Assembly (NCBI RefSeq): GCF_014839805.1
Contig: NC_051126.1
Span: 6,642,609 to 6,706,608, forward strand
DNA length: 64,000 bases
Origin: Manduca sexta
Lineage: Eukaryota > Arthropoda > Insecta > Lepidoptera > Sphingidae
Direction of reading: 5' to 3'
This document shows, one piece after another, positions 49,117 through 61,925 of this stretch (positions are counted from its first letter, which is position 1; every line of letters begins with the position of its first letter). The translations under genes and the position numbers were made by a program. The notes beneath the pieces are model-generated. The model searched no databases. It saw only the letters and a list, made by a program, of their open reading frames with translations, and was not told the DNA's origin.

Positions 49117-52100
49117 TCAAGGTTTACTGCTGTCCACAGTGTCAGTTTCAGTGCTAGTTTCCTGTTTGGCACTGTCTTCATTTCTGTTTGCCATTTTCGT
49201 TTTTTCATCATCCAATAGATACATAGCTTCATCATAAGTCGGGGGTGGTGGTTCAGAGCTCGACGGCTGAGGTTTGCTTGTGGCCGCATTTGCTATTAAA
49301 GCATCGTACGAAGGCGGAAGTGTCGCACTCGAGGCTGTACGAGGTACTTGTCCACTATAGGCTTGTTCGGCCTGTACTGCTGCCATATCCTGAAAATTTA
49401 CATACAAACTTGTTAATGAAGAGGAAAATGTTGTTGTTATTTATAATGGTTTCCGTAAGCCTACAAATAAAATTGCAATAAATGTTGTTTCAAAAGTGTA
49501 AATGCTAAACTAAACATTACAGATAATGTTTCGACAACTACTGACTCATAGAAAACGAATGAGTAAAGACTGTACCATCATAATATGCATCATCAATTAA
49601 TGAAAAGACAGTTTTTTACTGAAAACCTGTATAACATTTGTAAATATAATATTTATATTCAATAAAATATAAATGAACAATTCATTGTTTTATTTTTGCT
49701 TATAATCAAACTAAATTGCTTAAGCGATGTAGTTGTTTGTATTGGACATGCTGGGTGACTAACACGCTAAAAGCCCGAGTTCAATCTCCAGGTCAGGCAG
49801 TGATCCGCCCTGTGGATTGGGAGCATTTAGAAAATTCCACCGCGGTATCCCCTGCCTGTCATAAAAGGCGACTAATAGAGGCCATCGGGCGGTCGTCGGC
49901 GGGCGGCAGGGGACCGACAGCCCTTAGTGTACGTTGTGCACATTTTGCACATTCTAGTGACGTAGTGTGGAAGGTTGGCCTCATGCTGCCGTTGACAGTG
50001 AGAGTCTTTCGGTTGCACTGGGGTTTCGGAGCCCCTCCCATAAGAGGGGCCGCACCAGGCGGCACCGCGCAGGGGCGGCTGCGGATGACGACTTGGACAA
50101 TTTCGTCAGAGGAAGCCCGTAGCCGTCCCTAATGCGCCGAAAAGGGCGATCGCGGAGTGGTAGTTGGTATGCCGTGCGTTGTATATAGGTTAGGGACTCG
50201 GCCCGACGGTCGCGTGGAGGTCATAAGCAAATCCGGGCGGCAAAACGCCGGATCGTAAGGCACGGTGACCCCAACATAACTGCCCAATCGCCCCTCGAAG
50301 TCTGGGTGGTAATTATAAGGCATTTTCTTCGCGAACTAAAAAAAAATTAAAAATCAGGCAGTGATATTGGGTTTTTCCGTTTTTTATAAATTTAAGTGCT
50401 AAGTTAACACTTATTGTCTGTTGCAAAAGTTTACTCGTTCCATCGAAAGGATTATTTATTTGGAAAAAAATGTCAACTCCTGGAATATATTTCTACCTAT
50501 CCACTTTAATAAACTTTTTTGGTAACAATGCGACATAATATTCCAATTATTGTTAGTCATCATAATGAAAAGAAGTATTATAATATCCCTTAATATAGTG
50601 ATAATATGCATTATTCCACAATTTTTGTCATTTTATGCAAGAAGCGGCGAAAGTTACCGAACTATGCAAATGCATATAATCGGGGCTCAAATGAAAAATG
50701 ACAGCATACAGTTGAGTTTCATACTGTAAATGTGATTTTTGGAAGCTCAAATACTGCAAACCTAAACTAAATCCACAATTCTTTCCTTTTTGTGATGATT
50801 CATGAATTAGTATTCCGGATGTTTCTAGACAGTTCACTTTTAACCTTGGATGAAATAAACTACCAGAGTTGTACACAACTCAAGTACCTATTGATGGGTC
50901 AAGTATTATCTTTATTGGTTCAGAGGCTGAGTGAGTAAAAACAAACAGCCTAATAATCAGTTTTCTTTTGTATGTAGCTAGTTATTATAGGATAGTGTAA
51001 ATATAGTTATAGGATAATTATTATAGCAGTAAAATAGTTTGCTTATTTCCAAAAGAACTCTATGAACTTGTGATAATTTCCATGGTGCAGTTGAGCGAAT
51101 GTCCGAACTTTACTACCTTGACCTACTTGTGACAGATGTTAAATTCTCAAGTCAATATTAGAATTAACATCCAAGCACTTTATACACCTATCTACAAGGT
51201 TATTTCATTATTTACAAAAAGCCTTTCTGAGGGAAGCACATATATGAAGAGGCAAGATAAGCCTAATAAGGAAAAAATAAAGATTTAATGTGATTTTATA
51301 TTTACTACTAGTTTGTCCTTGTATGCAGTCATATAAATGTGCAAAACGTTTAACAATCACATTACACCTTTAAAAACTGGAAGTCTGGGCATAGTTAAAG
51401 CATTGATTCTTTTTAATAACTTACTTCTAGTCTTTTAAACAATTTTCGAGACATATTTGAGAATAAGATATGAAATATTATAAAACTACAAAATTATTGT
51501 AATGGTTAATGTTCATGGTGAATAAAAAAAATTATTTTGTGTCTATAAGTGGAATATAAAAATAATGATAAAAAAGGTTTAAATAAAGATGACCTACAGA
51601 AAAACCTGATTTGCCTATGAAATCAAAAAACTTATTACTTAAATATTCACATCCAACAAATAAAATACTTGCAAAGTTGAGATTGAGATTAACATACAAT
51701 GCTTTGATTGAAACGCGAACACCTTCTTTAAATTTAATCTTATTATAAAAAGTTTATATAATACCTCTTCGTATATCTGTTTGAAGTAGGTGTATGAAAT
51801 TAAACTCCGTAGTAGGAAATTAAAACAAGTATAAACCGTACACAAGCAACATAATACCTATTTCTACTTTTAAAAAATAATAATCAATATTGATTTGTAC
51901 AATATGAATGAGTGTAGACAAAAATTGCAATAAAAATTTGAACACAAATAACCTTACTCTCTGATTTTGACTTTTGTAGCAGAGTATTAAAACAGTACAA
52001 TAAATTGAAAATCATTTTTAGTTCACTGTTAGGATCCACAGGGGTGAAACCCACAGTGGCATGATAGCAAAATGCCACAGGCCCGTTGGTGTCAGATGGC

Positions 52101-54343
52101 CCCCAGACTGAGGAGGCCACCAACCCAAGAGGTAAAGGAACAACTTCATTCGGGGCTCTAATGCACAGACGTTGAGGGTCAGGCTTTGAGATAGCTTTAC
52201 AAAGCTAGTTTATAGAAAAATTGCCATATTTTATACTGATGAGGGGACCCATTCCATTAATTTGCCACAGGCCAATTTGCCAAAGGCCAGGAAAAGCAAT
52301 CTAAGAGAGAAATATATATAGAAAATTTGTGATGTGCATATTTGGAATTGCCAGATTTCTGTGTCATTTGATCTAGGTTATGTATCTCAAGAACAATTTG
52401 TATACTATTAAACTTTATTTTTATATAGTAGATAGTTTATATGTTATGAATTTTCTTATTAAAATAAAAAAAATATTTTTCTCTTAGAAGTTATCTGATT
52501 GCCGCTAAGATATGATTGCCTTTCAAAAGTCTATAACATGATCATCAATCATCAGATAATCATGATCATCAAGAATATTTTGTTCCTGATATTTAATCAC
52601 AAAAATATAATCATAAAAATATTTTGATATTTTTGAGTTATTTAGAAATAGAATAAAAGTTGTGTCCTAAATTTTATAAAAATGTATATAAATAATGTAA
52701 TATTTATAAAAAAATATATATTTATATGGTGAAACTTAAATGATGGTTTAGAAACATGTATCAAAGCATGTTTTGATTAGATAACGGACATGAGTCATAT
52801 ATTTTAAATAACTTTTCACTTTCACTTCTATTTTGTAGTAAACTTCTATAGTAAAACTTTATCATGAGACCTTTTCATAGCATGTTGAATTATAAACTGT
52901 ATAAAATTGATTACATTTATACCATGAAAAAAAAATCATTTTCAAAGCACATTTGATTTTGTGTATATTTCTGTTGACATAATGCAGTAGAGAGTAAATT
53001 AAACAAGAAATAGCTGGCTGTGTACTGTGCAGAATACACACCTTTCACTTTATTGTAGGACTTTGAATATAATCCTGTTTAGAGTGCCCCAATATGGGTC
53101 AGTGAACTTATACATGAACAACTTCCTAATTGATATTTTTGGCACTAATTACATATATATTTTTGTGGGGTTCAACAATCTCTAATGGCATTATGATTTA
53201 TGTTATATATACTTATACTCAGTGTGAGAGAAACAGTGCAGTATAAACAAAGTGGGGTTTAGTAAAATGTTAATATTACCCAGGGATGATTTAATTTCTA
53301 AAAAATCTTCCTTCTTTTTAATAGTCTTTCTTTTATTTAGAGTAATTATCAATTCAGAATATTCTTAACAGAGATAGTATGTTCAAAAAATACCTATTCA
53401 TAATGTCATTGGACCATTAATTATATTAATTAGTCTTTTTCTTCCTTAAGTACAATATATTCTTTATACAAAATAACATAAATTATATTATTAGGCATCA
53501 TAAGTTTGTAACAGTACTGATAAATCTGAGGCATACTTTTTATATTTCTTGCTTTTATTACTAAGAACATCTAGCATTAATATTATTGTAAAACACAATC
53601 ACTGTAGCAGAAATATACCTTGTTATGTAACCATTTATATTTATAACTTCTGTAGTTAAAGCAAAAAACATCATGGCCAAGGACATGTTCTAAAACAAAC
53701 ACACTATAGAACTGTACAGTGCTGAAGACCACATACAATTAATTATTCAGTCGCAATAAATATGCATGTTAAAATGTGTCACACTCAGTATATATTTTTT
53801 TTACACAATATAATATTTAGAACAGAAATTATAACACATATAACATTTTAAATACTGCAGTCATGGAGTGTGAGCACACTCCTTAAATGTGTTCAACTTA
53901 AAATACTGTCTTTATTGACATATTGTGTTGTTGTTTATGAGTTTGTCTTGTTTGGAAAGAATATTTTTTCATGTCTATACCAATATGTAAATGATTTTGT
54001 GACTCACCCTAATGATCGCCCTTTGGTGAAGAAGCATCTGAATAACACTTTTTCTGCGCAAATATAACATACTCTTCACAGCCACCATCATGCCTGAACA
54101 TATAAAAATCGGTCCTACGAGCCACATGTGTCCTAAATTATTTAAAATGAATCCATCTGCGTCGCCCATGGCCAATACAGTTATAACAGTACCAACAGAG
54201 AACAGGACCATAGAAAGCACGAAATAAGAGTAACTTGTACAGTCACATCTTCTAAATCGCTGATCTTCGTCAAAATCGTAGTCACGATGCCGCAGCCGAT
54301 GTATACGTTGTCTAATAAACGGACTATCGAATACGGTAGCCAT
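49117..54343 (-). CDS. Two-TM protein with C-terminal PPxY motifs, unrecognised
   Basis: Two exons, 54343-54008 and 49389-49117, join in phase 0 across a 4.6-kb intron to 202 residues. The N terminus is basic and charged (RQRIHRLRHRDYDFDED), with a small Cys pair (RRCDC). TM1 lies at about 38-58 and TM2 at about 72-94, with a short DADGFILNN loop between. The second exon encodes a hydrophilic tail with PPSY (137-140) and PPPTYDEA (PPTY at 161-164), then an acidic, Thr/Ser-rich end. PPxY motifs bind WW domains, notably of Nedd4-family ubiquitin ligases, so an adaptor or trafficking role is possible, but I do not recognise the family. The start is the first ATG in a frame that yields the basic N terminus. 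It is head-to-head with the PMEL-like gene. Confidence 0.85.
49790..50335. repeat. GC-rich island, probable non-LTR element fragment
   Basis: About 545 bp of markedly GC-rich DNA inside the long intron, with ccgcggtatcccctgcctgt and aggcgactaatagaggcc at the left. Both strands have open stretches (about 138 residues on plus, 64 on minus) without recognisable domains. The text resembles leader regions of insect non-LTR elements, but I cannot place the family. Confidence 0.45.
50340..54007. other. Rest of the PPxY-gene intron
   Basis: AT-rich. A GC-richer block at about 52020-52200 has an open minus frame reading LGWWPPQSGG and PLWVSPLWILTVN. It may be a transposon remnant. No splice-supported exon was found. 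Confidence 0.35.
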
Positions 54344-55398
54344 TTTCGAAACTAATTGAACACGAATTATATAAATCACCAGATGTCAGTAGCACATTAT
54401 TGTAATGAATTATTTAGTTCTAGTAAATAAGTAAACACTAGCCCACTGACTCGAAATATACGTACGGGACCGCAAGAGCAAACATAAGAAAAACAAGCTG
54501 CTTGCCACAAGTTTTCAACAATTTAAACCATAGATTATAGATAATCAGTATTGCCAGCTGTTTTTTAACAAACTTTTCAAAGTATTTTCCAAACTACAAA
54601 CCCTCAGAATTACAAACCAATAGAAAGTAGAATCTTTGAGCAATGCTGTCAAGCATTTGTAACGTTTCCGACGTGCGTTGTGAATGCGACAGTAACAATA
54701 CAGAAGCCTATCTAGGAAAAGGTTTTTTTTCTTTATTGCCACAAACGAGTAAGTGGTCCGCCTGATGGTAAGCAGCTCCGCCGCCCATGAGCTTTGCGAT
54801 GCCAAAGGCACAGCCAAATAGTTGTTTACCACATTATGACAGAATTGCATTGCAAAAAGAGGGCGTGGGCAACTTCCTTTTCAAAAATAAATCAGGGCAA
54901 GTAAAATACATGTTTTTAGAAAAAATATACGTTTATGTAAAAACATGATGACGATGATGATGGATGGATGAACTTGCTGTACAGCAAAGAAAATGAAAGT
55001 ACATGAATAGCCTTTCATTATGGGTAGTGCATCGTACGACATGACGACTGAGATCGCTGGTTGCGTCGTACAGTGAATGCTCCTTTGAAAGAAGTGTATA
55101 TGTAACATTTTTTTATATAAATTATCTATGGAATATAAAATCTGAATTCCCAATTTTAATCTGATAACACCAATCAAAGCCATCATACTCTAAATGTCAA
55201 TGTCTAAAATTTATTGTAAAAAAATATCTTTTTATCTAACAGTGACGGCGTAAATGTTTATCTATTTTTGATTTGTTGTAGTAATATTATTTGTATATTG
55301 GTTAGCGTATACGAATGATTTGCAAATATATCCTTATTTTCTCTTATTAGTTCTGTTTATTGTGAGAATAGGACCAAAATCGAATAATTGGTGTCGAA
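54344..55398. promoter_or_regulatory. Divergent promoter region PPxY gene / PMEL-like gene
   Basis: 1.05 kb between divergent start codons, holding a dispersed repeat at 54725-54885. No promoter motif could be assigned. Confidence 0.45.
54725..54885 (+). repeat. Dispersed lepidopteran repeat
   Basis: Contains gtggtccgcctgatggtaag and gctccgccgcccatgag, then gccaaaggcacagcc. It is the same family as the fragment at 4672-4732, in the other orientation. Confidence 0.6.
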
Positions 55399-58300
55399 AT
55401 GACTTCCTTACATTTCTACTTTTGTGTGGCTTTGGTAATAAAAACAGGTATATTTTACGACTTCTGTATATGTTATTGACTCGAAGAACTTATATTAGAG
55501 TGCATAATTTAAGATAATAGTTGTAATGTGATATATTTGTAGGCGTTTGCGGCGTCTACGTGTCCTTATCTAACGACGGTCCAGCTGTGTTAGGTTCCAA
55601 CATCACTTTTACGGCCACTGTGTTGGGATACACGGACGAAGAGTTCAAATTCGAGTTTTATGATAATATCCAGCCACACCACAAAGATTCGGTTAGTATT
55701 TTAATTGTATGTTTGTATTGTATACCCTTACCATGTAGTAGGTATTATATCGTCAAAGACGCACAGAGGTGATTCAATGTATTGTTTTCATCGTTTAATG
55801 TTATTAGAATGTTACTACTGTCTGTTAAAGAGTGAAGTTAGATTGTTGTGCATATTTTTTGATATCATAATTAGCTCTGTTCAAGCAATGCCTATTGTAT
55901 TAATTAGTGTAAGAAAAAAACAACAGTGCATTCTCTTCTATATCTGTTGCCAAATTATATTTTGATGCTTTCTCTACATAATACATAGACTAAGCTTCAC
56001 TAGCTGATAAAGAATTAATATAACATGCTGACTAAATGTGAAGTGTATATTTTATATAGTGTCCTAGATTTAGTTGTGAATAAGTTAGTGTTACTTTGAT
56101 TTTATATGTATATATAAGATATAATCTAAACAAACAATCATTCATATCTTTATTTTGTTTTGTATTAATTAGTATAAGTATCAAAATTATTTATTCTTAA
56201 CTTATTTTTATCTTGTTTCATATTTTAGATGTCTGTTATATTAACTAGAATACAATTAATTGGTTTATTCTATAACAACATAGAAAAAATATTAATATTA
56301 TGAGTTAACACATAGAGAGCAGCAATAAAACAACATACATAATAAATAATTTATTTATTTCTAATTGTTTTGCTATGAATAAATTTCATTGTCAGGGATA
56401 GTACAGTACCATGGAACTAGCGCTGATAAATACTGTTTGACTGAGAAACATAACCAAATTGAAATCTATACATAAAGTATGAAGTTATAAATTGCCACTT
56501 TTAGTTAACTATCACCTGAAATTCACACCTAGCAGTGTTTACTTATTGTAAATACACAATCCTTTGATGTTTTTCAACAAGAGTACTCCCAGTTATGTTT
56601 CTTCGTCTATGGCTTAACTGCTGTCAAATATATTTAAAACATCACTAGCATTCAAATGCACAGCACTCAGATACACTTTCAATTTAGGTGTTTTGTATCG
56701 GACTACTACAATACTGCGGCGACATGGCAGGGGCTACAACTAGCCGCATGGTAAACATGCAGCAGTAGCCTGACACTAAATGTCTAAATTGAAAGTGCCC
56801 TAATAGGCCAAAAACATAAATTATCTTCTTGCTTGACCTGCCTCTATATAAATAAAACTCGATTGCCTTAAGTAGGATGGAGAATATCTTGAAAATGGCT
56901 CGACAGTTTTGTTTTGTGGTATAGGTTTTTTGGGATGATTAATACTAGTATTTGGCCAGTTGTATATTTTAACATGAAATATAGCAATAATAATTCACTC
57001 GTCAATTTTGTACTGTATCAGTATTTTAATAAAAAATTTAAATATGTTATAAAAGAAATTATCTTGTTTTCAGTTAATCAAAAAATCTAATGTATCCATA
57101 TGGAATGTGGAGTATCCTCGGGATTTATATGAAGCAGGGGAATATACAGCATTTGTAGACTTGAGGAAGTTTTTTTTTCCAGTTTGGTATTTGGAGGCGT
57201 CTGCAAACACAACATTCCAATTAACGGGTAAAAACTTTTTATTCACTGGCATAATGTTATAATTTTATATATTTTTTAAAATAAATCATTAATGAAAAGA
57301 AGTTACGAGTATTGATCTGTTAGGCATCTTGAGATTAACCATGTATAGCATCACATTCATAATTTTAAATGCCACTATTACATATTATATAAAATTTACA
57401 AGGTGTCTGATAACAAAAAAGTAATGTCTTTACTCTGTACATTGGTGGTAAAAGGATTTTATGTATCTTATTTTCAGATTCTCTAAACGGGAAGTTGATG
57501 CTAAGCCAAAATAACACTGACCGGCCCAATAACTTTGTGGCGGTCAATAAAAGTGTGCACCACTATGTCAAGTTGCCCGACAATGAAATTCAGTTTTTGG
57601 AAAACAACTCCTCCAGTATTGTAACACATTGGTTTTTGGACTGCGTCTTTTTTGATACAACCACTGATTTTGCACTCAATTACACTTATGAAGATACTAT
57701 GACAGACCATCATGTAGAGGCAATAGTTGTTGCAAATAATGAACCACTCCCACCTATTACAACAACAACGACAACGACAACAACTACAACAACCACAACT
57801 ACAACTCCTAAACCTCCAGCTAGTACAGAAACTGAGATACCTTCAACTACACAGAAAAATGTTACCATTACAAATGACACCACGGTTCATAAGGTTCAAA
57901 AGCGGGCGATATCAAACAGGACCTTTAAGAATTCTGCGAAAGAGATAGTATGTAACAACACGGTTCCTGTAGGCAAGAGTTACACAGTAGGAAGATTCCA
58001 GCAAACCGTTAGCGTGAGGGGTAAGATTTTATGAATTTTATGAATTATATAATTAACCTCCATGTTTGCTTTAAAAAAAGTTACAAATTTTGTACTATAA
58101 AGAAATCGCGATTATCAGAGAATGGAATTTGTGAATTGATCAAATATGAGTCTAAAAAATAAGTACATGCTTGTTTAAATTATAATTTATATATTTAATG
58201 CAGGTGTTATTTATCATTAAATAGTCTCTTACATTTCGAAGGTTAGGTCATTGTACACAATATTGTTTTTTTATTTTATGATCAAATGATGAAATTGCAC

Positions 58301-61300
58301 CGAATGAAATTGGTACTTTTATATCTATATTATTATATAAAGCTCAAGAATTTGTTTATTTGAACTCGCTAATCTCAGGATTCACTTAACCGATTTTGAA
58401 AATTTCTCCACTATTAGTGGAGAGTGGTTATTACTATAACATTAATCTGAGTACTATAGGCTGTTTTTAGTACGAGGAAATATTTATCCTGGATAAACAT
58501 TTTTACACGGGCGGAGGCGCCAGTAATCTGCCTGAACGTGTTAAACTCAAAAACTACCCAACGTATTAAGATGAAATTTGGTATGGAGACAGTTTGAGAC
58601 CCTGGGAAGAACATCGACTCCTGGGAAACTACTACTTTTATACTTTAGCCTGAAAAACTTTATAACGCGGGCGGAGCCGCGGGCAAAAGCTAGTTTAATT
58701 ATATACATCTACGTATGTTTACGTTTTTTTATTATAAGTACATTTATTTATTGAAATAATGGATGATATTTTCCTCAAGTTGTGTGCTAAATTTATACAA
58801 TAAAGGGAAACTGTACAATACCAACTTGCTTTGGGCTCCGCCCGCGTGATAAACTTTTACGGGAATATAAATCATACTATGTACCTTTACAGAATAAATA
58901 GCATCCTATATTCTTCGTTATTAATGTAACGAACAGATAGAGTAACTGTATATTAAGTATGATATTTTTTTTTACTTTCAGACCCAATATCAAAAGTAGA
59001 TATAGCAGGCCGCAACTGGTTGCAACATGGGGACCTGTTGGACTTGCAAGTCAAGTACACCGGCTCCCCACCATTCGACTACTGCATCATATACAAACTC
59101 GGCCAGTACAACGTGACTGGCAACGAAACTTGCAAGACTACGCGAACTGTCTCCAATGAGTTCCCGTTGGTGCATTACTTCTCTGATATAGATCAGCACA
59201 CGGTTGTAGTTGTCATTGGGAATGATATTGGCAACTATGTGTCTTCAGTCACTGTGAATATTTACAAAGGTATGTTTTAAATAGGATGTGTTTATATTAT
59301 GTTGTGCTAACAATTTGTAAAATTTATCTAAAGTAAATTTATATCGCTACTAAAACATTAGTCAGATTAATATTTTATTTAGATTTGTAACTAAATTAAA
59401 CTAAAAAATTTATATATTGTATAGCAAGGAAATTAGGGATGGATCTCCGCAAAACCTGTAATTTCATAATATTCATGGATTTGATACTAGTGTACAACTA
59501 TAGGATTAATGAAGTTTAAATTCAAAGTTTTTTGCACTTCACAATTATTTTATACAAGAGATGTTACATTTTAACACACATGTCATAATTGTGGAGCTTG
59601 GCATCACAGCAAACTTTAAAGAGAGGGAGAAACTATATAATTAAGGACTTATATTAGGTATATGTTATATACATGTAAATATTATTATATTTTTTAAACT
59701 TACAATAAAAAGATTTTGTGATTGGTTCTTTCACATATTCAAAGGCGTTGAACCTATCTAGTGCCTGTGCAATAATAAAAATATTATGTTTCACCTGTTG
59801 CCCGTTGACATGAGTTTTTCATCATTGTATCATACAATAATCTAATAATTATAATCATTGTTATACATCTTTCATCCTTATTGCTTCTTTAAGTATACTA
59901 ACTGCGTTATAAGAAATAAAAAAACAAACATTGTAAGTGCAAATCTTACTTGTTTCTTCTTTCTTACTCTCACTATATTATAAATGTGAAAGTTTGTGAA
60001 AATGCTTGGATTTTTATCTCGATAACTTACCCCCTATGATTTATTTTTATATATTTAAAACACGTTATAGTAAACACAGTACTATGGAATATAATTTTCG
60101 CTTATTTGCAGTAATTATTTGTTGTGTTTAACAAGTGGGCTGTCGAAGGGGCTGGGGGAGAGGTCTGCTATTATTACGTAGCTCGCATCTGTGGATTTTT
60201 GTGTAATTTTTAAATAGAACGTTCTGGCGTTATACACATGGCGGAAAAGGCGTCTTACGCGATCGAAGTTGCTAGCAACAACTATAATATAATATCACCT
60301 TTGTCTTTGTGCTGGAATAAGTTTTTTCTTTAATGACGCCTGAACTCGAGTTATCGAGTTAATCTTTGCTTTCGTTTACGTTAAAATAACCTACTAATAC
60401 ATTTTATTATGCCTGTTCGTAACAAAAATTGCAATTAATTCAAGTTCAATTTTTTTTTACCCTTTTTTAGTTATTAATGTAATGGATTTGTCCAAGCTAC
60501 TTCATGGATTTCATTTATAAATTTAAAAAAAAAACGTTTTCTTAAAAATGTTATCTTCTTTCACTAGTCTAAAGGCCTATTTCACAACTTTTAAGTAAAT
60601 GCTTCTCATCCCATAATGTACAAGTCCACCAAATACAAGTCACACTCTATCTATTCTCCCAAATAAATAGTAATAATATTAGTACCTACTATTTCCATTA
60701 GTTGTTTAATACGAATACATTTATTTAAGAGTTGTGAAAGTAGTTCTAAACATTTTCATTCAATAAATAAAAATTATAAACTAAATATTTTAAGCCTTTT
60801 GAAAACCATTAGATTGCATATTTCAACATTGACATAAAAATCATGTAATTTATTACTAAATTCTTCTTATTTTCACATTTACATGTTCATTTTATCGACA
60901 TTACCTCATTCTTTTGACATCACTGACGGTCAACGGGTGCATCATTTAATCACAAGTTTGATTTAGGATTATTTTCAGCGCCGGGTCACGCGCAACTGTC
61001 TGTCATCGTGGTGCCAGTGTTCTTCTGTCTGGTCGCTGTCATATTAGTTGTGTTTGGTATTGCCTATTACCAGCATAGATCCAGGTATGAGCAAAAACAT
61101 TATTATAAAATCGCTTTTAAAATAATAAACATATAATAACACTTCTTATACTGTATTATCCTTATTTATTACAAAGCTGTTCGTTGATTTTGCTCAGTTA
61201 TTAATTTTTTCAACCACATTGCTTAGAACGAGAGAAACTTATAATTTAACTTTGCTATGAAGAATCATCTAGCACACACCACACTGTTGATGGACTGTCT

Positions 61301-61925
61301 ATGTACTATAAGTTAAAATATAAAAATATTACTTAGGAATAGAATTAGTTCTCGAATTTGTCATTACTTGATTATTTAGGAAATGTTGTTAATCAAATTT
61401 ATTACATACATAACATCACGCATTTTATCCCCGAAGGGGTATGCAGAGGCGCAACTAGGGCACCCACTTTTCGCCAAGTATGTTCCGTCCCATGATGTGA
61501 TAGGGGGCGAGCCTATCGCCATATCGGGCACAAATACCAGACTCCGGGCTGATACTGAGCAGCAAAACCCAAATATCACTTTGCCCGACCCGGGATTCGA
61601 ACCCAGGACCTCAGAGCGCTATTGTACCGGACGTGCAATACAACTACGCCACCGTGGCAGTCTTTATATCTATTAATTACATATAGAGATGTGTGGGACA
61701 TATTGTGGGATCGATTGTATGAGTTATATTACACTTACACTAATAAATATCTTCAATTCCAGGCACACAGTGGAAGTGGCAGACTTCGATTTCGGTCAAG
61801 CGAATCCCGAATACAAGTCGTTCACAGAGCGCCTTAGAGATAGTTTTAGAAATGCGTTCAACTTCGGCCACCGCGACGACACCGACCCGTTGACGCCCGA
61901 CACTAGGTACGATTCTATGACATAA
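55399..61925 (+). CDS. Type I membrane glycoprotein, TMEM130/PMEL/GPNMB-like
   Basis: Exons 55399-55447, 55543-55691, 57074-57227, 57478-58020, 58982-59269, 60979-61084 and 61763-61925 join in phase to 483 residues plus TAA. The first, 49-nt exon gives the signal peptide (MTSLHFYFCVALVIKTG), chosen because it alone offers an ATG, a hydrophobic core and a phase-1 donor matching the next exon. The lumenal part opens VYVSLSNDGPAVLGSNITF, like TMEM130 and PMEL relatives with PKD-type folds. It has many N-glycosylation sequons, a poly-Thr/Pro mucin-like stretch near residue 212, and a basic KVQKR that a convertase might cut. One TM lies at about 402-424. The cytosolic tail has NPEY (444-447), overlapping YKSF, typical endocytic sorting signals. 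Family assignment rests on overall layout and the N-terminal block, so it is moderate. Confidence 0.85.
57757..57810 (+). repeat. ACA/ACG microsatellite encoding poly-Thr
   Basis: An (ACA/ACG/ACT)n run inside exon 4 of the PMEL-like gene encodes about 16 threonines followed by PKPP. It is a likely length-variable, O-glycosylated segment. Confidence 0.85.
58324..58693 (+). mobile_element. Helitron-like element, short (370 bp)
   Basis: Starts TC (tctatattattatataaag) after A, and ends with hairpin cgcgggcggagccgcgggca then CTAG before T. It lacks the tandem array but is otherwise the same family as 25855-26854. In an intron of the PMEL-like gene. Confidence 0.75.
58826..58880. repeat. Helitron 3'-end remnant
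   Basis: The text gggctccgcccgcgtgataa matches the hairpin end of the neighbouring Helitron-like elements, in inverted orientation. No CTAG is preserved. Confidence 0.4.
59281..60970. other. Intron of the PMEL-like gene, nothing recognised
   Basis: AT-rich, with no exon or clear element ends. Confidence 0.4.
61400..61662 (-). mobile_element. tRNA-derived SINE, second family (minus strand)
   Basis: From 61662 on the minus strand: gactgccacggtggcgtagt (A-box-like), then ggttcgaatcccgggtcggg (B box). A body follows with tgcccgatatggcgataggc and taccccttcggggataaaat, with an AT-rich end. It differs from the 38.7-kb SINE. In the last intron of the PMEL-like gene. Confidence 0.8.

Noticed and set aside
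49716..50132. 138-codon plus-strand gene
   Set aside because: Lies in a GC-rich probable element, lacks a recognisable domain and has no supporting splice or conserved motif.
55200..55255. Alternative first exon starting near 55200
   Set aside because: Its ATG frame reaches a possible donor only in a phase that does not match exon 55543-55691.
55320..55398. Upstream start for the PMEL-like protein
   Set aside because: The hydrophobic frame here begins at TTG and is in the wrong phase for the next acceptor; the ATG at 55399 fits.
61590..61662. tRNA gene on the minus strand
   Set aside because: Again a tRNA-like SINE head followed by a SINE body, not a free tRNA.
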